A stretch of 64,000 nt of DNA from Plazaster borealis (taxonomy: Eukaryota > Echinodermata > Asteroidea > Forcipulatida > Labidiasteridae): positions 96,001-160,000 of the forward strand of contig JAJGQC010000733.1 in NCBI GenBank assembly GCA_021014325.1, given 5' to 3'. Position 1 is the stretch's first letter. Every line of letters starts with the position of its first letter. Below the pieces are notes generated by a model. The model was given only the letters and a program-made list of their open reading frames with translations. It was not told the origin of the DNA and did no database searches. The position numbers and the translations under genes were made by a program. This document shows positions 1 through 11,130 of the stretch, piece by piece.

Positions 1-57
1 TTGCAATTATCTCGACATTAAAAAAATTGTTAGTTACAAGTCTCTGTTTTATTTCAG

Positions 58-85
58 GTTCTTCGGCAGTCCCTATCAACCAAAC
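58..85 (+). CDS. Copy A tail exon 1 (28 nt)
   Basis: The acceptor is TTTATTTCAG and the donor GTAAGT. It enters in phase 1 and leaves in phase 2, encoding about SSAVPINQT. The same 28-nt exon is found at 25731, 51679 and 62955 (minus). Confidence 0.7.
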
Positions 86-2383
86 GTAAGTAGCTTATAG
101 TGAGTGCAATATTCGTGTTTTTTTTTTAAATAATTTATTATGACTATCATCTGAGTGACTTGTCTACTGATTGTTTATTTTGTTTTCATTATCAAAACAA
201 TCCATTCAAGCTTGTGGAAAAAAAGAAAAATAACAAAGAGAACATTTTATATAAGAACTAGCAAGCAAACAATTGTTATACTTCAAAGTAAAATGAGGAT
301 CTAACAAAGCAAAACATGGAAATAAAATACAAGGAAAATATGACCATCAGCTGGAATCAAGGAAAGGCCATCGACGTTTTGAACAAATCTTGAGTAAAAG
401 GTTCAAGGCAAACTTCAATAAGTTGCACTTGGAAAAAAAGGGATATTGTACACAGAAAAACAAAATCTAAATTAATTATGACATTATTCATAATTGAATC
501 TCCCGAACAAGCATTAACAAAAAAGAAATCAATCACTTTTAAAACAGCAATGATGCGAACAGAGCTACTGTGACCTTCAGACGAGCCCCTTCACTAGGAA
601 GCATACAAATACTTGGATCAAATCTGTCAAGCAGATTTGAAGAACAAGGTAAAAATGAAAAAAAAAAACATCAAATGAATATAGCTTTACTAAGTACTTT
701 ACCAATAATTATGTAACAGGTTCATTTTAAACTGCATTTTTTCATTTTGGGGTATTTTTCGAATTTACCGCTTACAATTGTCATTATAGTCCAAAAATTG
801 CTATCGAAACAGGATTTTAAAGCAACAATTTTTCTTTTACCATTTTTTCCTCCAAATTGTGAAAAACATGCTCCAGATTTTACAAATCAATCTACTTTTT
901 CTAGGCTATCAATTTAAAAATTGATAAATTCCAGTTATTTGTTAGCATTTTGTCATGTTCAAGGGATACAAAAATCTATCCCCTCGTCTTTTTCGCTTGT
1001 TTTGAGCAGCAAAGGATAAACAAAATTATCCCTTCCACTTTTCGGATAAGTTTGAGGAACAAGGGATACAAAATTCTATCCCCTCCTTTTTTCGGCTGGG
1101 TTTGAGCAACAAGGGATAGAAAATTCTATCAAGGGATAGAAAATTCTATCCCCTACTCTTTTCGGCTGGGTTTGAGCAACAATGGATAGAAAATTCTATC
1201 AAGGGATAGAAAATTCTATCCCCTACTCTTTTCGGCTGGGTTTGAGCAGCAAAGGATACAAAAATCTATCCCCTCCTCTTTTCGGCTGGGTTTGAGGAAC
1301 AAGGGATACAAAAATCTATCCCCTTACTTAAATTATTACCACTCGAACCACAAATAAACTCCTTTTTTGTCAGCTTTCTCAATAATGAAGTATATTTTGT
1401 AAATAAAAAGGTGTGCGTATTTGTCTTTGATATTATGATGCAATAATAGTTTGGAGTACAACATGTGGCAATTATTGTTGCTAACAAAAAGGTATAAATC
1501 AAAAGACTGTTAAAAATATTGTTAAAAGTGCACCCGATTCTTACTTTGTTCCTCCGGCAATACTTTATGAAGACAAACAGCATGATTTTAACATTTTGAA
1601 AACAACTTCAAGAAAAGTTGCTATATATTACCCAAAAAAGTGAAAAATGAAAAATTGTAGTTAAAAATGAACCTGTTATGTATATTTATTGCTAATAATA
1701 ATGTTTAAAGTTTGGAACAAAACCACTTGGGCAGGTAGTTGTATGGCTGCTATTTTGGGTACATTCATTCATCCTGAAGGAAAATGGTTTTGACGGAGTA
1801 CTACTCAAGATATAATAAATGATATGTAGCAAAATTTGCTGCTAAACAACAACAATTATATACTTAACGAAAAATAAAACAAGTGTAAGCTCTTTCGTAT
1901 TTTTCTGAAAAGTTTCGGTTCACTTAAGGGAAATCTTGCTTTTCTTTTCAAGGAACAACATCAATTAACATACACATTGTCTTTTGTGTGTGTCCTTTAC
2001 AACTAATATTTTGTTTAAAGACGCATTAATTTTGTTTTGTTTTACACTTTTGGGAAATGTTGCGGTTTGTTTCAAAGATAACTTATACAATTTAAATACA
2101 AACTGACTTCTGTGTGTGTCCCTTGCAACTGTGGATTTCTAAAGACGCAGTTTATTTGTTATGTTCCTTTCGCATAACATTTTACAATACAGAATTGGCT
2201 TATGCAGAAGTTGGAGAGATTGTCGACCTTCCAACATCGACAGTCGATAACCGCAGCACCATAACACATACATATGCTGAAGCGAGGTTGCAGAGGTTGG
2301 CGGAAATGGAAGATGAAGCACCCGGCTCGCCCTCACCGCCTAGTGGGATTTTTAACCCACCGACTCATTGGCAGTGGAGATGA
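58..2383 (+). CDS. 3' end of an Ig-receptor gene (copy A), three tail exons
   Basis: These are the cytoplasmic exons of a gene whose ectodomain exons lie before the window. I infer exons 58-85, 548-648 and 2193-2383 from homology to the full copy at 20087-30680 and from AG/GT borders. Joined, they read in one frame for 106 codons to TGA when one base is carried in from upstream. The tail contains LAYAEV, which fits the ITIM pattern (I/V/L)xYxx(I/V/L), and a weaker HTYAEA 24 residues later. It then has an acidic/proline stretch (EDEAP...PP) and the end GIFNPPTHWQWR. Unlike the full copy it lacks two middle tail exons; the 101-nt exon joins the last exon in phase. ITIMs normally recruit SH2 phosphatases in immune cells, so an inhibitory role is inferred, not shown. 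Close agreement with the inverted copy at 61657-62982, with conservative changes (V/I, M/L), suggests the frame is under selection. Confidence 0.72.
548..648 (+). CDS. Copy A tail exon 2 (101 nt)
   Basis: The acceptor AAAACAG and the donor GTAAAA bound an open 101-nt exon. It encodes a Ser/Arg-rich juxtamembrane piece (ATVTFRRAPSLGS..., ending FEEQ). Its homologues are 26056-26156 and 62393-62493 (minus), each exactly 101 nt. Confidence 0.7.
649..2192 (+). other. Intron of copy A
   Basis: Non-coding and AT-rich. It holds the minisatellite at 960-1330 and no sign of the two extra tail exons found in the full-length copy. Its near-equivalent in the inverted copy (61848-62392) is only about 0.5 kb and has no minisatellite. 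Confidence 0.6.
960..1330. repeat. Minisatellite with self-complementary core
   Basis: Tandem units of about 50 bp, two of them 70 bp because of an internal 20-bp duplication. They are recognisable by GGCTGGGTTTGAG at about 1094, 1164, 1234 and 1284. Each unit contains GGGATAGAAAATTCTATCCC or a close form, a near-perfect palindrome. Confidence 0.85.
2193..2383 (+). CDS. Copy A terminal exon with ITIM-like motif
   Basis: The acceptor is TTTTACAATACAG. The exon runs 191 nt to TGA and encodes LAYAEV, HTYAEA, an acidic EMEDEAP stretch, prolines and a WQWR end. It aligns with the last exon of the full gene (30414-30680) at the ITIM and at EDEAP...GIFNPP, but the middle is shorter. Confidence 0.72.
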
Positions 2384-3300
2384 GTAATAATGCACAGTGT
2401 CTTGCATGGCTCAAAATGATGTTGGAAAATCAGGCCCCCTGAAAAAAGGGTATTTTAATCTAGACACAAAAAGGTTTTCCCGGCCAATTTCAGAAACAAA
2501 ATCATTCAAATTTATGCATTTTTTTCTTATCCATCTTATCCACTCAAGCTAGGGTTTCTTTTTGCATTCAATTTCGTTTTCTTGCACACATGGTTTCGTT
2601 CTTCTCATTCAGATTCCTTTCAGTCATTGTATTTCATTTATTGTTAGGCTGTTAAACATCAATGTCAAATTATTGTGTCAAATCCGGCCAGGAATTAACT
2701 CTGGTTGCTCTGAGATAAATTGTAGCACTTATGAGTAAACATGACAACATTGGTTATGCTACATTAAAGTCCAAGAACATTGGTCATATATGCCAAAACC
2801 CGGCTATAGCTCATAACAAGCTGATTTTTTTCAGGATAGGTCCAGGAATATGTCTAGAATAACATACTACAAGTCCCCTAAAATCCCCCTGAAGCTCTCT
2901 CCGAAATCCAAGATGGCGTCCAAAAAGGCCGCCATTTTCGAATCTTATTATAACTTTGCACCCAGACATGTTGTAAATAAAAATAAAGGGTCGAAATATA
3001 TGTTTTGAGGCACAAGGAATCATTACTTTGAGATTTTAAAACTTACAAGTATCTAAAACCAAGATGGCATCCAAAGTGGCGTCCAAAATGGCGTTCAAAA
3101 TGGCAACCATTTTTAATCTTATCATAACTTTGCAATCAGACATGTTGTAAATATCAATAAAGGGTCTAGATATAAGGAATCTAATAGAATAGTTATTTTG
3201 AGATTTTAAAGCTAATACTATTGGCCTAATAGCTAGTTTTTGGAAGTTGTGTTTATATGTATTTGGCATCACATTACTCGTTGGGTAATCTAACAAAGAA
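2384..3300. repeat. Downstream flank with dispersed-repeat sequence
   Basis: No gene. At 2880-3110 are iterated short words such as AAGATGGCGTCC and CCAAAATGGCG, in two related blocks with shared flanks (for example TTGCA..CAGACATGTTGTAAAT). This is probably an old transposable-element fragment. The same sequence occurs inverted at about 60790-61240. Confidence 0.55.
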
Positions 3301-3634
3301 GAAGTAAAGAATGCTGAATGACTCTAAATGACTATGAAGCAAATAACTGAATCATGTTAAAATGGGTTTCTGTAAACCCAACTAAATTGTTGTCAATGTG
3401 GGTCTATTTTGACAAATACGCATTATAGTTATTGGTTAAAAGAGCAACCTTGCATGCTTAAAAATGCATTGTTGCTGTAATACGTTTTGATAATCACTAT
3501 ACCGCAAAAACAAAAAATCAATTGTTGTTTCCAAAATGCTCAAACCGGGACTGCACTTTTGTTGTAACTTCTGTTTTGAAATTTTGTGAGAATTGTCAAC
3601 TTTTGTGTATAACCAGGTTATTATCTACGTTTAA

Positions 3635-4000
3635 AGGCATCGTACATATTTGTTAATGACTCAAAATATATATTAGCATAAAAACTGACTAGGTAACGAG
3701 CAACAGAGAGCTGTTGATAGTATAAAACATTGTGAGAAACGACTTCCTCTGAACTAACGTAGTTTTTGAGAAAGAGGTAATTTCTCACATAAATAATAAA
3801 AACTTCTTGCAAGAAGTTTTTATTCCTATCTGAAAGCACACAAATTTGTACAACAAGGGTGTTTTTTCTTTTATCATTTTCTTGCAACTTCGATGACCAA
3901 TTGAGCCCAAATTTTCACAGGCTTGTTATTGTATGCATATGTTGGGATACACCAAATGAGAACACTGGTCTTTGACAATTACCAAACGTGTACGATGCCT
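3635..4000. mobile_element. TTAA-flanked palindromic MITE
   Basis: It begins AGGCATCGTAC and ends GTACGATGCCT, a terminal inverted repeat, and is flanked by TTAA at 3631-3634 and 4001-4004. The duplicate segments B (near 31770) and C (near 59850, inverted) carry the uninterrupted site with one TTAA, so insertion with TTAA duplication is directly visible. TTAA targeting is typical of piggyBac-type transposases. The element has no coding capacity. Related elements are at 19156-19536 and 47449-48100. Confidence 0.85.
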
Positions 4001-4554
4001 TTAAGTTAAAACCAACTTTACTCTTTCTACCATTAAGACCATAAATTGCGATTGAGTTATCAAAACATTCACTTTTTTAAACATACAAATATACATGGTA
4101 TTACAGAAGGTTGATGGATAGGTCTCTGTTTGATGTTTGATGTTTGATTTATTTGCCAGTGAACTTTCAACCAAAACATAGTGATAAGTCTTGAAATGTA
4201 TTATAAAGGAATATTTTCTAAGAGACAAGTTACGTTAAATTTCATGCATGTTTGAACTTGCTGGTGTTGGTACATCCAGGTTTAAACGAAAATATTGTAA
4301 CATGTATATGTCATTCGAGGCTCACTTTTTTGTTTTGAAGGTATGTTACATTTAATGGCTTGTTTGTAAGAGACAAAATGGTGCATAAATTGGAACTTTA
4401 TCAGCGTGCTTTGTTCTCTTAGTGTTACCCTTACAGGTAAAGGGGTTCGATTTTTTTATTTGTTTTTCTTTACTAAATCAGTTTAATTGCCTTCACAGAC
4501 TTCCACGATTCTAAGTATTTTAATATCATCCTTATGGAAGTACTAAGCAAAGAG

Positions 4555-4899
4555 TCAGTGTGGTTTTGACGTTTGGAACAGTATACTCTGCTCGTCTTCA
4601 GGAGATTGCTGGACTGCTGATGAAGATGAGGCTATACTAGGGCTGGAGGGATGCACATCTGGATTGGAAGTATCCAAGCTGTTCTTGAACGGTAATGCAT
4701 GGGATTTGACTGTTGGCAGGATTTGTGTGCACTGGAGTGTGTCAGGGCTGTGGTGAACTGCTGTTGGAAGCATCGGCTTGAGTAGTGACGAGCTTTTGTT
4801 GATGAACAACCCGATGTCTTTTGAAACTGTGCTATGTGACTTGATATAATTATATGGTTTCGTTGACTCTGCGTTGGTGCCAGAACTGGTCAGGTTCAA
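4555..4899 (-). pseudogene. Retroelement C-terminal ORF relic (Penelope-like?)
   Basis: An open frame on the minus strand, about 114 codons. It matches frames at 58930-59292 (+) and 32378-32596 (-), copies made by the segmental duplications. The N-terminal part of the better copy (HQRRLNETILIKSH...) resembles the end of a GIY-YIG endonuclease as found at the C-terminus of Penelope-like elements. The rest is Ser/Pro-rich and ends in SPEDEQSILF. The family call is from memory and weak. It is too short to be functional. Confidence 0.35.
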
Positions 4900-5119
4900 T
4901 GAGTTTGGCTTGTTTCAAGTCTGCATTCCTCTAACCTTTCAAAATCAGCAGCAGTCCAGCATTGTCCCGAAGACGTGCAGAGTATACTGTTCGAAACGGC
5001 GAAACATTTCAAATGTACTTTATTAACTGCGTATGGAACCTATGGGTTTTTACCAAATTAAATGAATGTTAACCTTTTACTGTAGAATTATCCTGAAGCC
5101 GATGTGCAAGGGTAAAACC

Positions 5120-5250
5120 AATTCACTATTGTAGCTACGGCTACAGCAGGATCGCTGCGTCTTTAGGCGTCGGATAATACATAGTACATCCTTAGCAACA
5201 GTCGTAGCTGTAGCCGTAGCCGCCAATTCGAATACGGCCTTACTCATCGA
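5120..5250. repeat. Short palindromic repeat (GCTACGGCTAC...)
   Basis: Inverted words GCTACGGCTACAGC and GCTGTAGCCGTAGC bracket a GC-richer core. The same unit is at about 33215-33320 and, inverted, at about 58640-58735. It looks like a small MITE. Confidence 0.6.
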
Positions 5251-5260
5251 TGTAAATCAT

Positions 5261-6180
5261 TACATATCATAACATTTAAGTAGAGTACCGATGCTGTATA
5301 ATTATATAGACAGTCACGCACATGTACAAACAAATCGTAGGCATAAAGGTAAATTACAGTCACTTAAGCGCATATTATACAGAGTGAATTGTGTACGTTG
5401 TTTGTATTAAGAAAATATAAAGGTATGGGAAAAAAAAAATTATGAGATGTGAAAATAAAATTTCCACAATTTTCGAAGTGCCAAAATCTCTAGTTTCTTC
5501 TTAAATACGTGACCGAGTGTCAGCTGGCAAAATGCCAAGCATACTCCGGCTTTTGCGTTTTTACAAAGTGCCAAAAACTTCGACCGACTGTTTTTACGAA
5601 CAGCCAACAATTGTACAGATAGAGCGCGCTGCACACACACCATGTAAATTAGTACATATCATAACATTTAAGTAGAGTACCGATGATGTATCACTATATA
5701 GACAGTAACGCACATGTACAAACAAATCGTAGGCATAGAGTCGCTCAAGCGCATATATACAGAGTGAAATGTGTAAGTTTTTTTTATTTATAAAATATCT
5801 ATGTAATGGCAAAAAAAAAAAAAAAAAATTATGAGATGTGAAAATAAAATTTCCACATTTTGTAATTGTAACAACTAAGACATAGAGACAAGGTAGTAAG
5901 TGAATTTTAAGACAAAACCTGGCTGTATAGCTTTGGTTGTACATTTCGTCAGCAACGTCATGAAGTGCCAAAAGACAGGACCAGTCGGTATTACGTTTTC
6001 ACGAAGTGCCAAAATTTGTTGTTTCTTCTTAAATACGTGACCGAGTTTCAGCTGGCAAAATGCCAAGCATGCTCCTGCTTTTGCGATTTTACAAAGTGCC
6101 AAAAACTTCGACTTACTGTTTTTACGAACAGCCAACAATTGTATAGACACAACGCGCTGCACAACCATGTTAAAAAGTTT
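5261..6180. repeat. Local tandem duplication (about 380 bp)
   Basis: 5261-5640 and 5643-6175 begin alike (GTAAATYAKTACATATCATAAC) and both carry the AAATTTCCACA... and GTGCCAAAAACTTCGAC blocks. Segment B (33340-33870) and segment C (58080-58610) hold a single copy, so this duplication is private to A. No coding signal is seen. Confidence 0.75.
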
Positions 6181-7914
6181 TCTTGTGTATTAGATTACAA
6201 ATTACTCATTATCATTATGCCACGAACGGAAATAAAACAGACTCATGATTCAAGATATTTACTTCCCTGGTATTGTGGATATTCGTGATGTTGCTGACGG
6301 TTTTATTAACATCAGCCTTTTTCCCCTCGACATTATTAAGCCCATCAAACATAAATGTTAACTTTAAATTGCCTGAGACATATTCTGATTTGTTTGTTAT
6401 AAATCATGTTTTGTGGCCTAACATTGAAAGAAACTAACATTGAAAATAAAAGTTTGGTATTTAAAAACCCAATTAAATGTGTAATCTTAAAACTGACGAT
6501 GGAATTGTCATTTGTAGTCTATACACGAGTCGAGCGGTCGGGTCAAGGTATTAAAACATGATATAAAAATTAACACATTGTGATTTTGTAACTTCTCACG
6601 TACTCCAGTGACATGCCGATCGCAATCCTGAGGGACGAAGCCTATAGAACGAAAGTAACATACCGTACAAGGCCTGTTTACTTATTATAACAAGTGTTGC
6701 TACATCACAGTATTACTTCCTCAAATGATAAAACCATTATTTACAATTCAATAGCTACTGTACAGCAGCATCACGCAGTAGCTAATGTACAATATAGCAA
6801 ATTATGGCCCTCTACTTTATGGAAAAATACAAATATTTTCAGAAACATGTAAATTTCCTCCCAGCAAGTATATGGGGATCTAGCTGTGACATTTTTGTTT
6901 TGTTTTTGGTCAAGCAAAGTGTTCCACCTTTGTGCATTGTTTGGCCTAACAATCACAAGCAACAACAACCATTCTTAGTGAATAATCCAAATAATCCAGA
7001 GAAACATTATTTCGTCATTATTGTTGAGAGAAGAACCCTCTTTGGAATGTATTGCTACCTAGTCTACAAATCACAGTAGTAAATAAATTAACCGCCGACA
7101 GTTACGTATAAATCCCTTTGATTCAATTACTATAGATGATGGGGGGGGGTGAACAACGATTAACGTTGCCTATCCCTCTTCACTACCACTCTGAGTACAA
7201 GGTTATCTGCTTTTTGCTATAAAGGAAACTAAAAGTAGATCATAACAAATTGTTTTCAGTATCATTTTTTTCTTCACATTTTATCGACCGTGAGAAACTT
7301 ATTTTCCTGTCTCCTATGTTTGAAGTAGGAAAGGAAAGCAAAGAAAGCAAAACTTTACCCTTTCCTTGAGCTTCAAAAAGCTGTTGTTTTAGTAGAAACA
7401 ATGGTTTACGTGTGGCGATCCGACGACCATTTACTTGAAGATTTGTACCACAACGTTATCGACCGAAGCTCACTTACAAATGAGTGCGCATCGATTGCAA
7501 AGTGCTAATGTGCTCAAAAGCTGCAATTCATTGTTTGTAATTCAGCTGTATGGGAGGGGGTACAACTTTATTTGAAAGGTCCATTAGTGCTAAGGTATTC
7601 CTTTTGCAACGCAAAGTTAACAAACGGAAGTAAAATACGTCATGTAAAACTATTATAATATAAATCGTCGCTGGTCCCACAAAGTGTTCAATATGGTTCA
7701 CAGCTAACAGATTAGTCACTTCGTGTTTGGAGAATATCACAATTACAGTTGCACTATTTTTTTAAACTGCTGTTTGGTTTGGCTTCCCCCCCTTTTTTAT
7801 TACGCAAATTTCTACAAAAAATTATTCACCAATACATATTTCTCAAATGTCTTCATTCCAGCAATGAGTAATTACTTCCGAAACACATTCGTCACATAAA
7901 AAACGAGTTTGGAC
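6181..7914. other. Non-coding segmental-duplication DNA
   Basis: I see no gene. The stretch is nearly collinear with 33890-35690, and up to about 7365 also with inverted 56804-58080. The short open frames here are retained only because the DNA is duplicated. Confidence 0.6.
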
Positions 7915-10290
7915 CGCAGAGCGCTGCGTACAAACCAATGCACATTGAGACACAATGCTATAGGTCACCTCGTGAAAGCACTACGCTTCAATAGGTCCGA
8001 CAGAAAGGTCACTTCGTGAAGCCACAAAAGTTTTACCCGCGAGCTGATGTTGTGTGCAATTATGTTCTCTATGCAATACTATCCGGCGGAAATTATTGCA
8101 TACGCAACCGTACCCGCCCGGACGCTGCTGCATAATGCAATTGTGTCCGCCCGGACACATTTGCGTATGCAATCGTGTCCGCCCCCGTGCAAAACCGCCC
8201 TTGAAGTAAATTAAACGCCCTCTATTGGTCGACGGAACACAAAGTACGTTCGCCATTTGTTTACAAGCTAAGTGCATGTCATGAATGATGATGTGGACGG
8301 TTTGTAATTTCGAGCCCCATCGCCAGGGTTGCTCATGATGGAACCGGAAACCGTTACCTCACAATATGTAACTCCCCCCCCCCCCCCCCTCGTCGTAGCC
8401 TATGGGGAAATATTCGGCCGTTGGGTATTCGCTGCAATCATAAAATACGTGAATATTCATGCTGCACATGTGCATACGTACGTTCAGTGCATGCACGCAC
8501 GCTTACGCACATACATGTTTCCTATGGTTTGAATGGAATCGTCGAGTAATTTTCCTCCAAAATTTTTAATTATTTTGAATTTTAAAACTAGAATCTGTTT
8601 GTTATTTTTGATTCTCGAAAAGTACAAGTTGAAGTACTAAAGCAGCGGCAGAATGTAATTACATGCGCACTAAGGTTGTATTTATGTATAATATCCCGTA
8701 GTATAAACGGTTAAATGTGAAAATTCATTTTATCGAAGGCTTTGCGATTCTGACCAATCAGAATGTTCCGTCCTCTTTTAAACTAATTCGCATTGAACAA
8801 ACCGATAAACAAGATTCCCAAGTCTGTGATCTAAGGTTAATGTCCGGGGTTAATCCACAAGAGGGCGCAATTTCTGTAATGGCTGCCAGTTAGACAAAAA
8901 CTAGTGTCGGCGAAAGACCTTCTTTTTGGGATTTGTCAAAATGTTCAACACGAGAGGGCGTTATCATTATCCACGAACCGCTCTCATAGTGTGCTTGCTC
9001 GTAACAAACTAATATAAATTTACCTAGCCTATAAAACAAATAAACAGAGAAAGCACAGTATCAGATGGTAAATCAAAAGTTTTATTTTAATATCGAGTAC
9101 AATTTGCATAAAATACAAATAAAAAGTAGGCCCAATCTCTAAACATACTAAATTAATCTAAAATAAAAATACCATATAATAACAATAAAATACAATAAAG
9201 TAGGGCCTACAGTTTTGCATGAAATACAAATAAATAAATCAATCAATTAAAAATAAAACAGTAATTATTAAATACATTAAACGACCCTCTCCTGCACACC
9301 TCCGTCGACCCTTCTATTATATCCCGCTGTTTAAATATTGGGTAATTGTTTGTTCTCTCAAAAAATTACACATACCACAAAATCAAAGAAGAATGAGAGA
9401 GGACAAGTTGCTCTATGACTTGATGCCTCTTTTGCGGGTTACCATACTTAGGAGTGCGCGTAGAGTGGATCGGCCACAGTTGGCCTAAATAAAATAATAT
9501 ACCAGGTGCAGGCACATTTTAATTAACCAATAAACCTTTTCGACATTCTCAAAGCATCAATATTTTAAAGAGTTTAGTCGTGATGTTTTCATAGTTGTTT
9601 ACTCTTAATACAAGAAGTATAATGAGTGGCTGATTTTGGTATAAATATAGGTGAATCTGGAGAAATCATTGGGGATCCCCTCGGCCAGTGCTGCAACAGC
9701 GTAGGACCCGGCATTAGGACCGGAAGACCGGTCATACATGGTACATGGTATGGGTACATCCTGTTTACGTAATGTACAACGCACCTCAACTATTGTGACT
9801 TTCGTTGGCAAAAACAGCTTGTAAAACAAACTCAAGGAGTTCGCCTATCGTTGGGGTCATGTTTTGTTAATGGGTGAACATAAAACACGTGAATATTCAT
9901 GCTGCACATGTGCATACGTACGTTCAGTGCATGCACGCTCGCTTACGCACATACATGAACATGTACATGTCCGCCGGACGGTTTTGCATAGCCCCGGACA
10001 CGATTGCATTATTCAAAAGTGTCCGGAGCGGACAGTATTGCATAGCGGACACAATTGCATCTGACACCGGAACCGTCGTTCAGACACAGTACTAAAGTTA
10101 TTATATCCTGCTGTTTAAATATTGGGTAATTGTTTGTTCTCACAAAAAATTACACATATACCACAAAATTAAAGAAGAATGAGAGAGGAATATTTGCTCT
10201 ATGACTTGATGCCTCTTTTGCGGGTTACCATACTTAAGAGTGCGCGTAGAGTGGATCGGCCACAGTTGGCCTAAATAAAATGTGCCAGGT
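7915..10290. repeat. Composite repeat block with GTCCG/TTGCATA words
   Basis: Two clusters (7985-8280 and 9960-10075) contain alternating GTCCGCCCGGACAC and TTGCATA words in opposite orientation, like subterminal repeats of a DNA element. A block starting GTGAATATTCATGCTGCAC occurs twice (8450 and 9892), and a block starting TTATATCCCGCTGTT occurs twice (9318 and 10101). Segment B has each of these two blocks once (36259, 38178). There is also an AT-rich tract at 9040-9290 and a poly-C run near 8370. Confidence 0.55.
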
Positions 10291-10870
10291 GCAGGCACAT
10301 TTTAATTAACCAATTCAAGGGGATATGAGCGAGCAAGGCTGAGAACAAATGGCGAGGCGAGATCAATCAACCCTGGGATCGAGGTTGTTTGTGTACATTT
10401 TGACTCCCCAAAATGGCAGACAGGAGAGGTACTTGTTGGTGCACTCCGGGGTGTGCAAGGGGTCATTAGCGTGTTGTATGTCGTTGGTAAAGTGGCGTAT
10501 GGTGATAGGTCACTTCGTGGAAACATAGAATGGCAAATCTAGTGATACATCGTTCAATACTAATCAATGTAGTTATGAAACTATTATGTATAAGGTACTG
10601 AAACTTGCTAAAAATGTTGACAGTAATATGTTTATAATAACTTGTAAAGAAAACTGATTAGCAAAATGTTGTAATTTATGAAAGATAGGTCACTTCGAGG
10701 GACCAGCGGCGAAAAAACCCCAGTTGATTCAGATCTCGCCGTTAAGGTGAAGGGGTGTAGTTTAACCTATAGAGTGACGGAAGGTCTTGTAGTCATTAGA
10801 GCAGCTTTTTATAATAATTCACAGTATGCTGTAATTGCTGTTGCGTCATTATCTTCATATTCCATCTAAA
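10291..10870. other. Non-coding duplicated DNA before leader relic
   Basis: No supported gene. It is collinear with 38390-38947 in segment B. It contains two copies of the word AGGTCACTTCG (10506, 10687). Confidence 0.5.
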
Positions 10871-10872
10871 CA

Positions 10873-10929
10873 ACAGACGGGGGATTTACCTAGAAGTGTA
10901 CAGTCTTGTTACTTGATACCTTTTTCAAG
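10873..10929 (+). pseudogene. Decayed leader exon of the Ig-receptor family
   Basis: This matches the leader exon at 20087-20147 through GGATTTACC, AGTCTTGTTA and TTTTTCAAG followed by the GTGAGTCAAAG donor context. The ATG is lost (ACAGAC in place of ATGGAC). The intron that follows is recognisable to about 11130 (CAGTGCCAAAGAC); no Ig exon follows. The same relic is at 38950-39006. Confidence 0.7.
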
Positions 10930-11130
10930 GTGAGTCAAAGAAAGAAGAAAAACTCGTCGCCCACACTGTCAAGCTATCATGCATACAATTAGCGCGCGTG
11001 TATAAATCGAAGTAAAAACGTGCGTTGGCTTTGTTATTCAGGCTAACACGCTTCCCTGTTTGTTTATACAAATTGTATTTATTTTAATAAATAATTTTGA
11101 TGCAGTGCCAAAGACTATTTAAAAACATTC

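Noticed and set aside
6804..7079. 91-codon frame conserved at 34586-34861
   Set aside because: Conserved only as part of the A/B segmental duplication, with overlapping open frames on both strands; the C copy breaks the frame.
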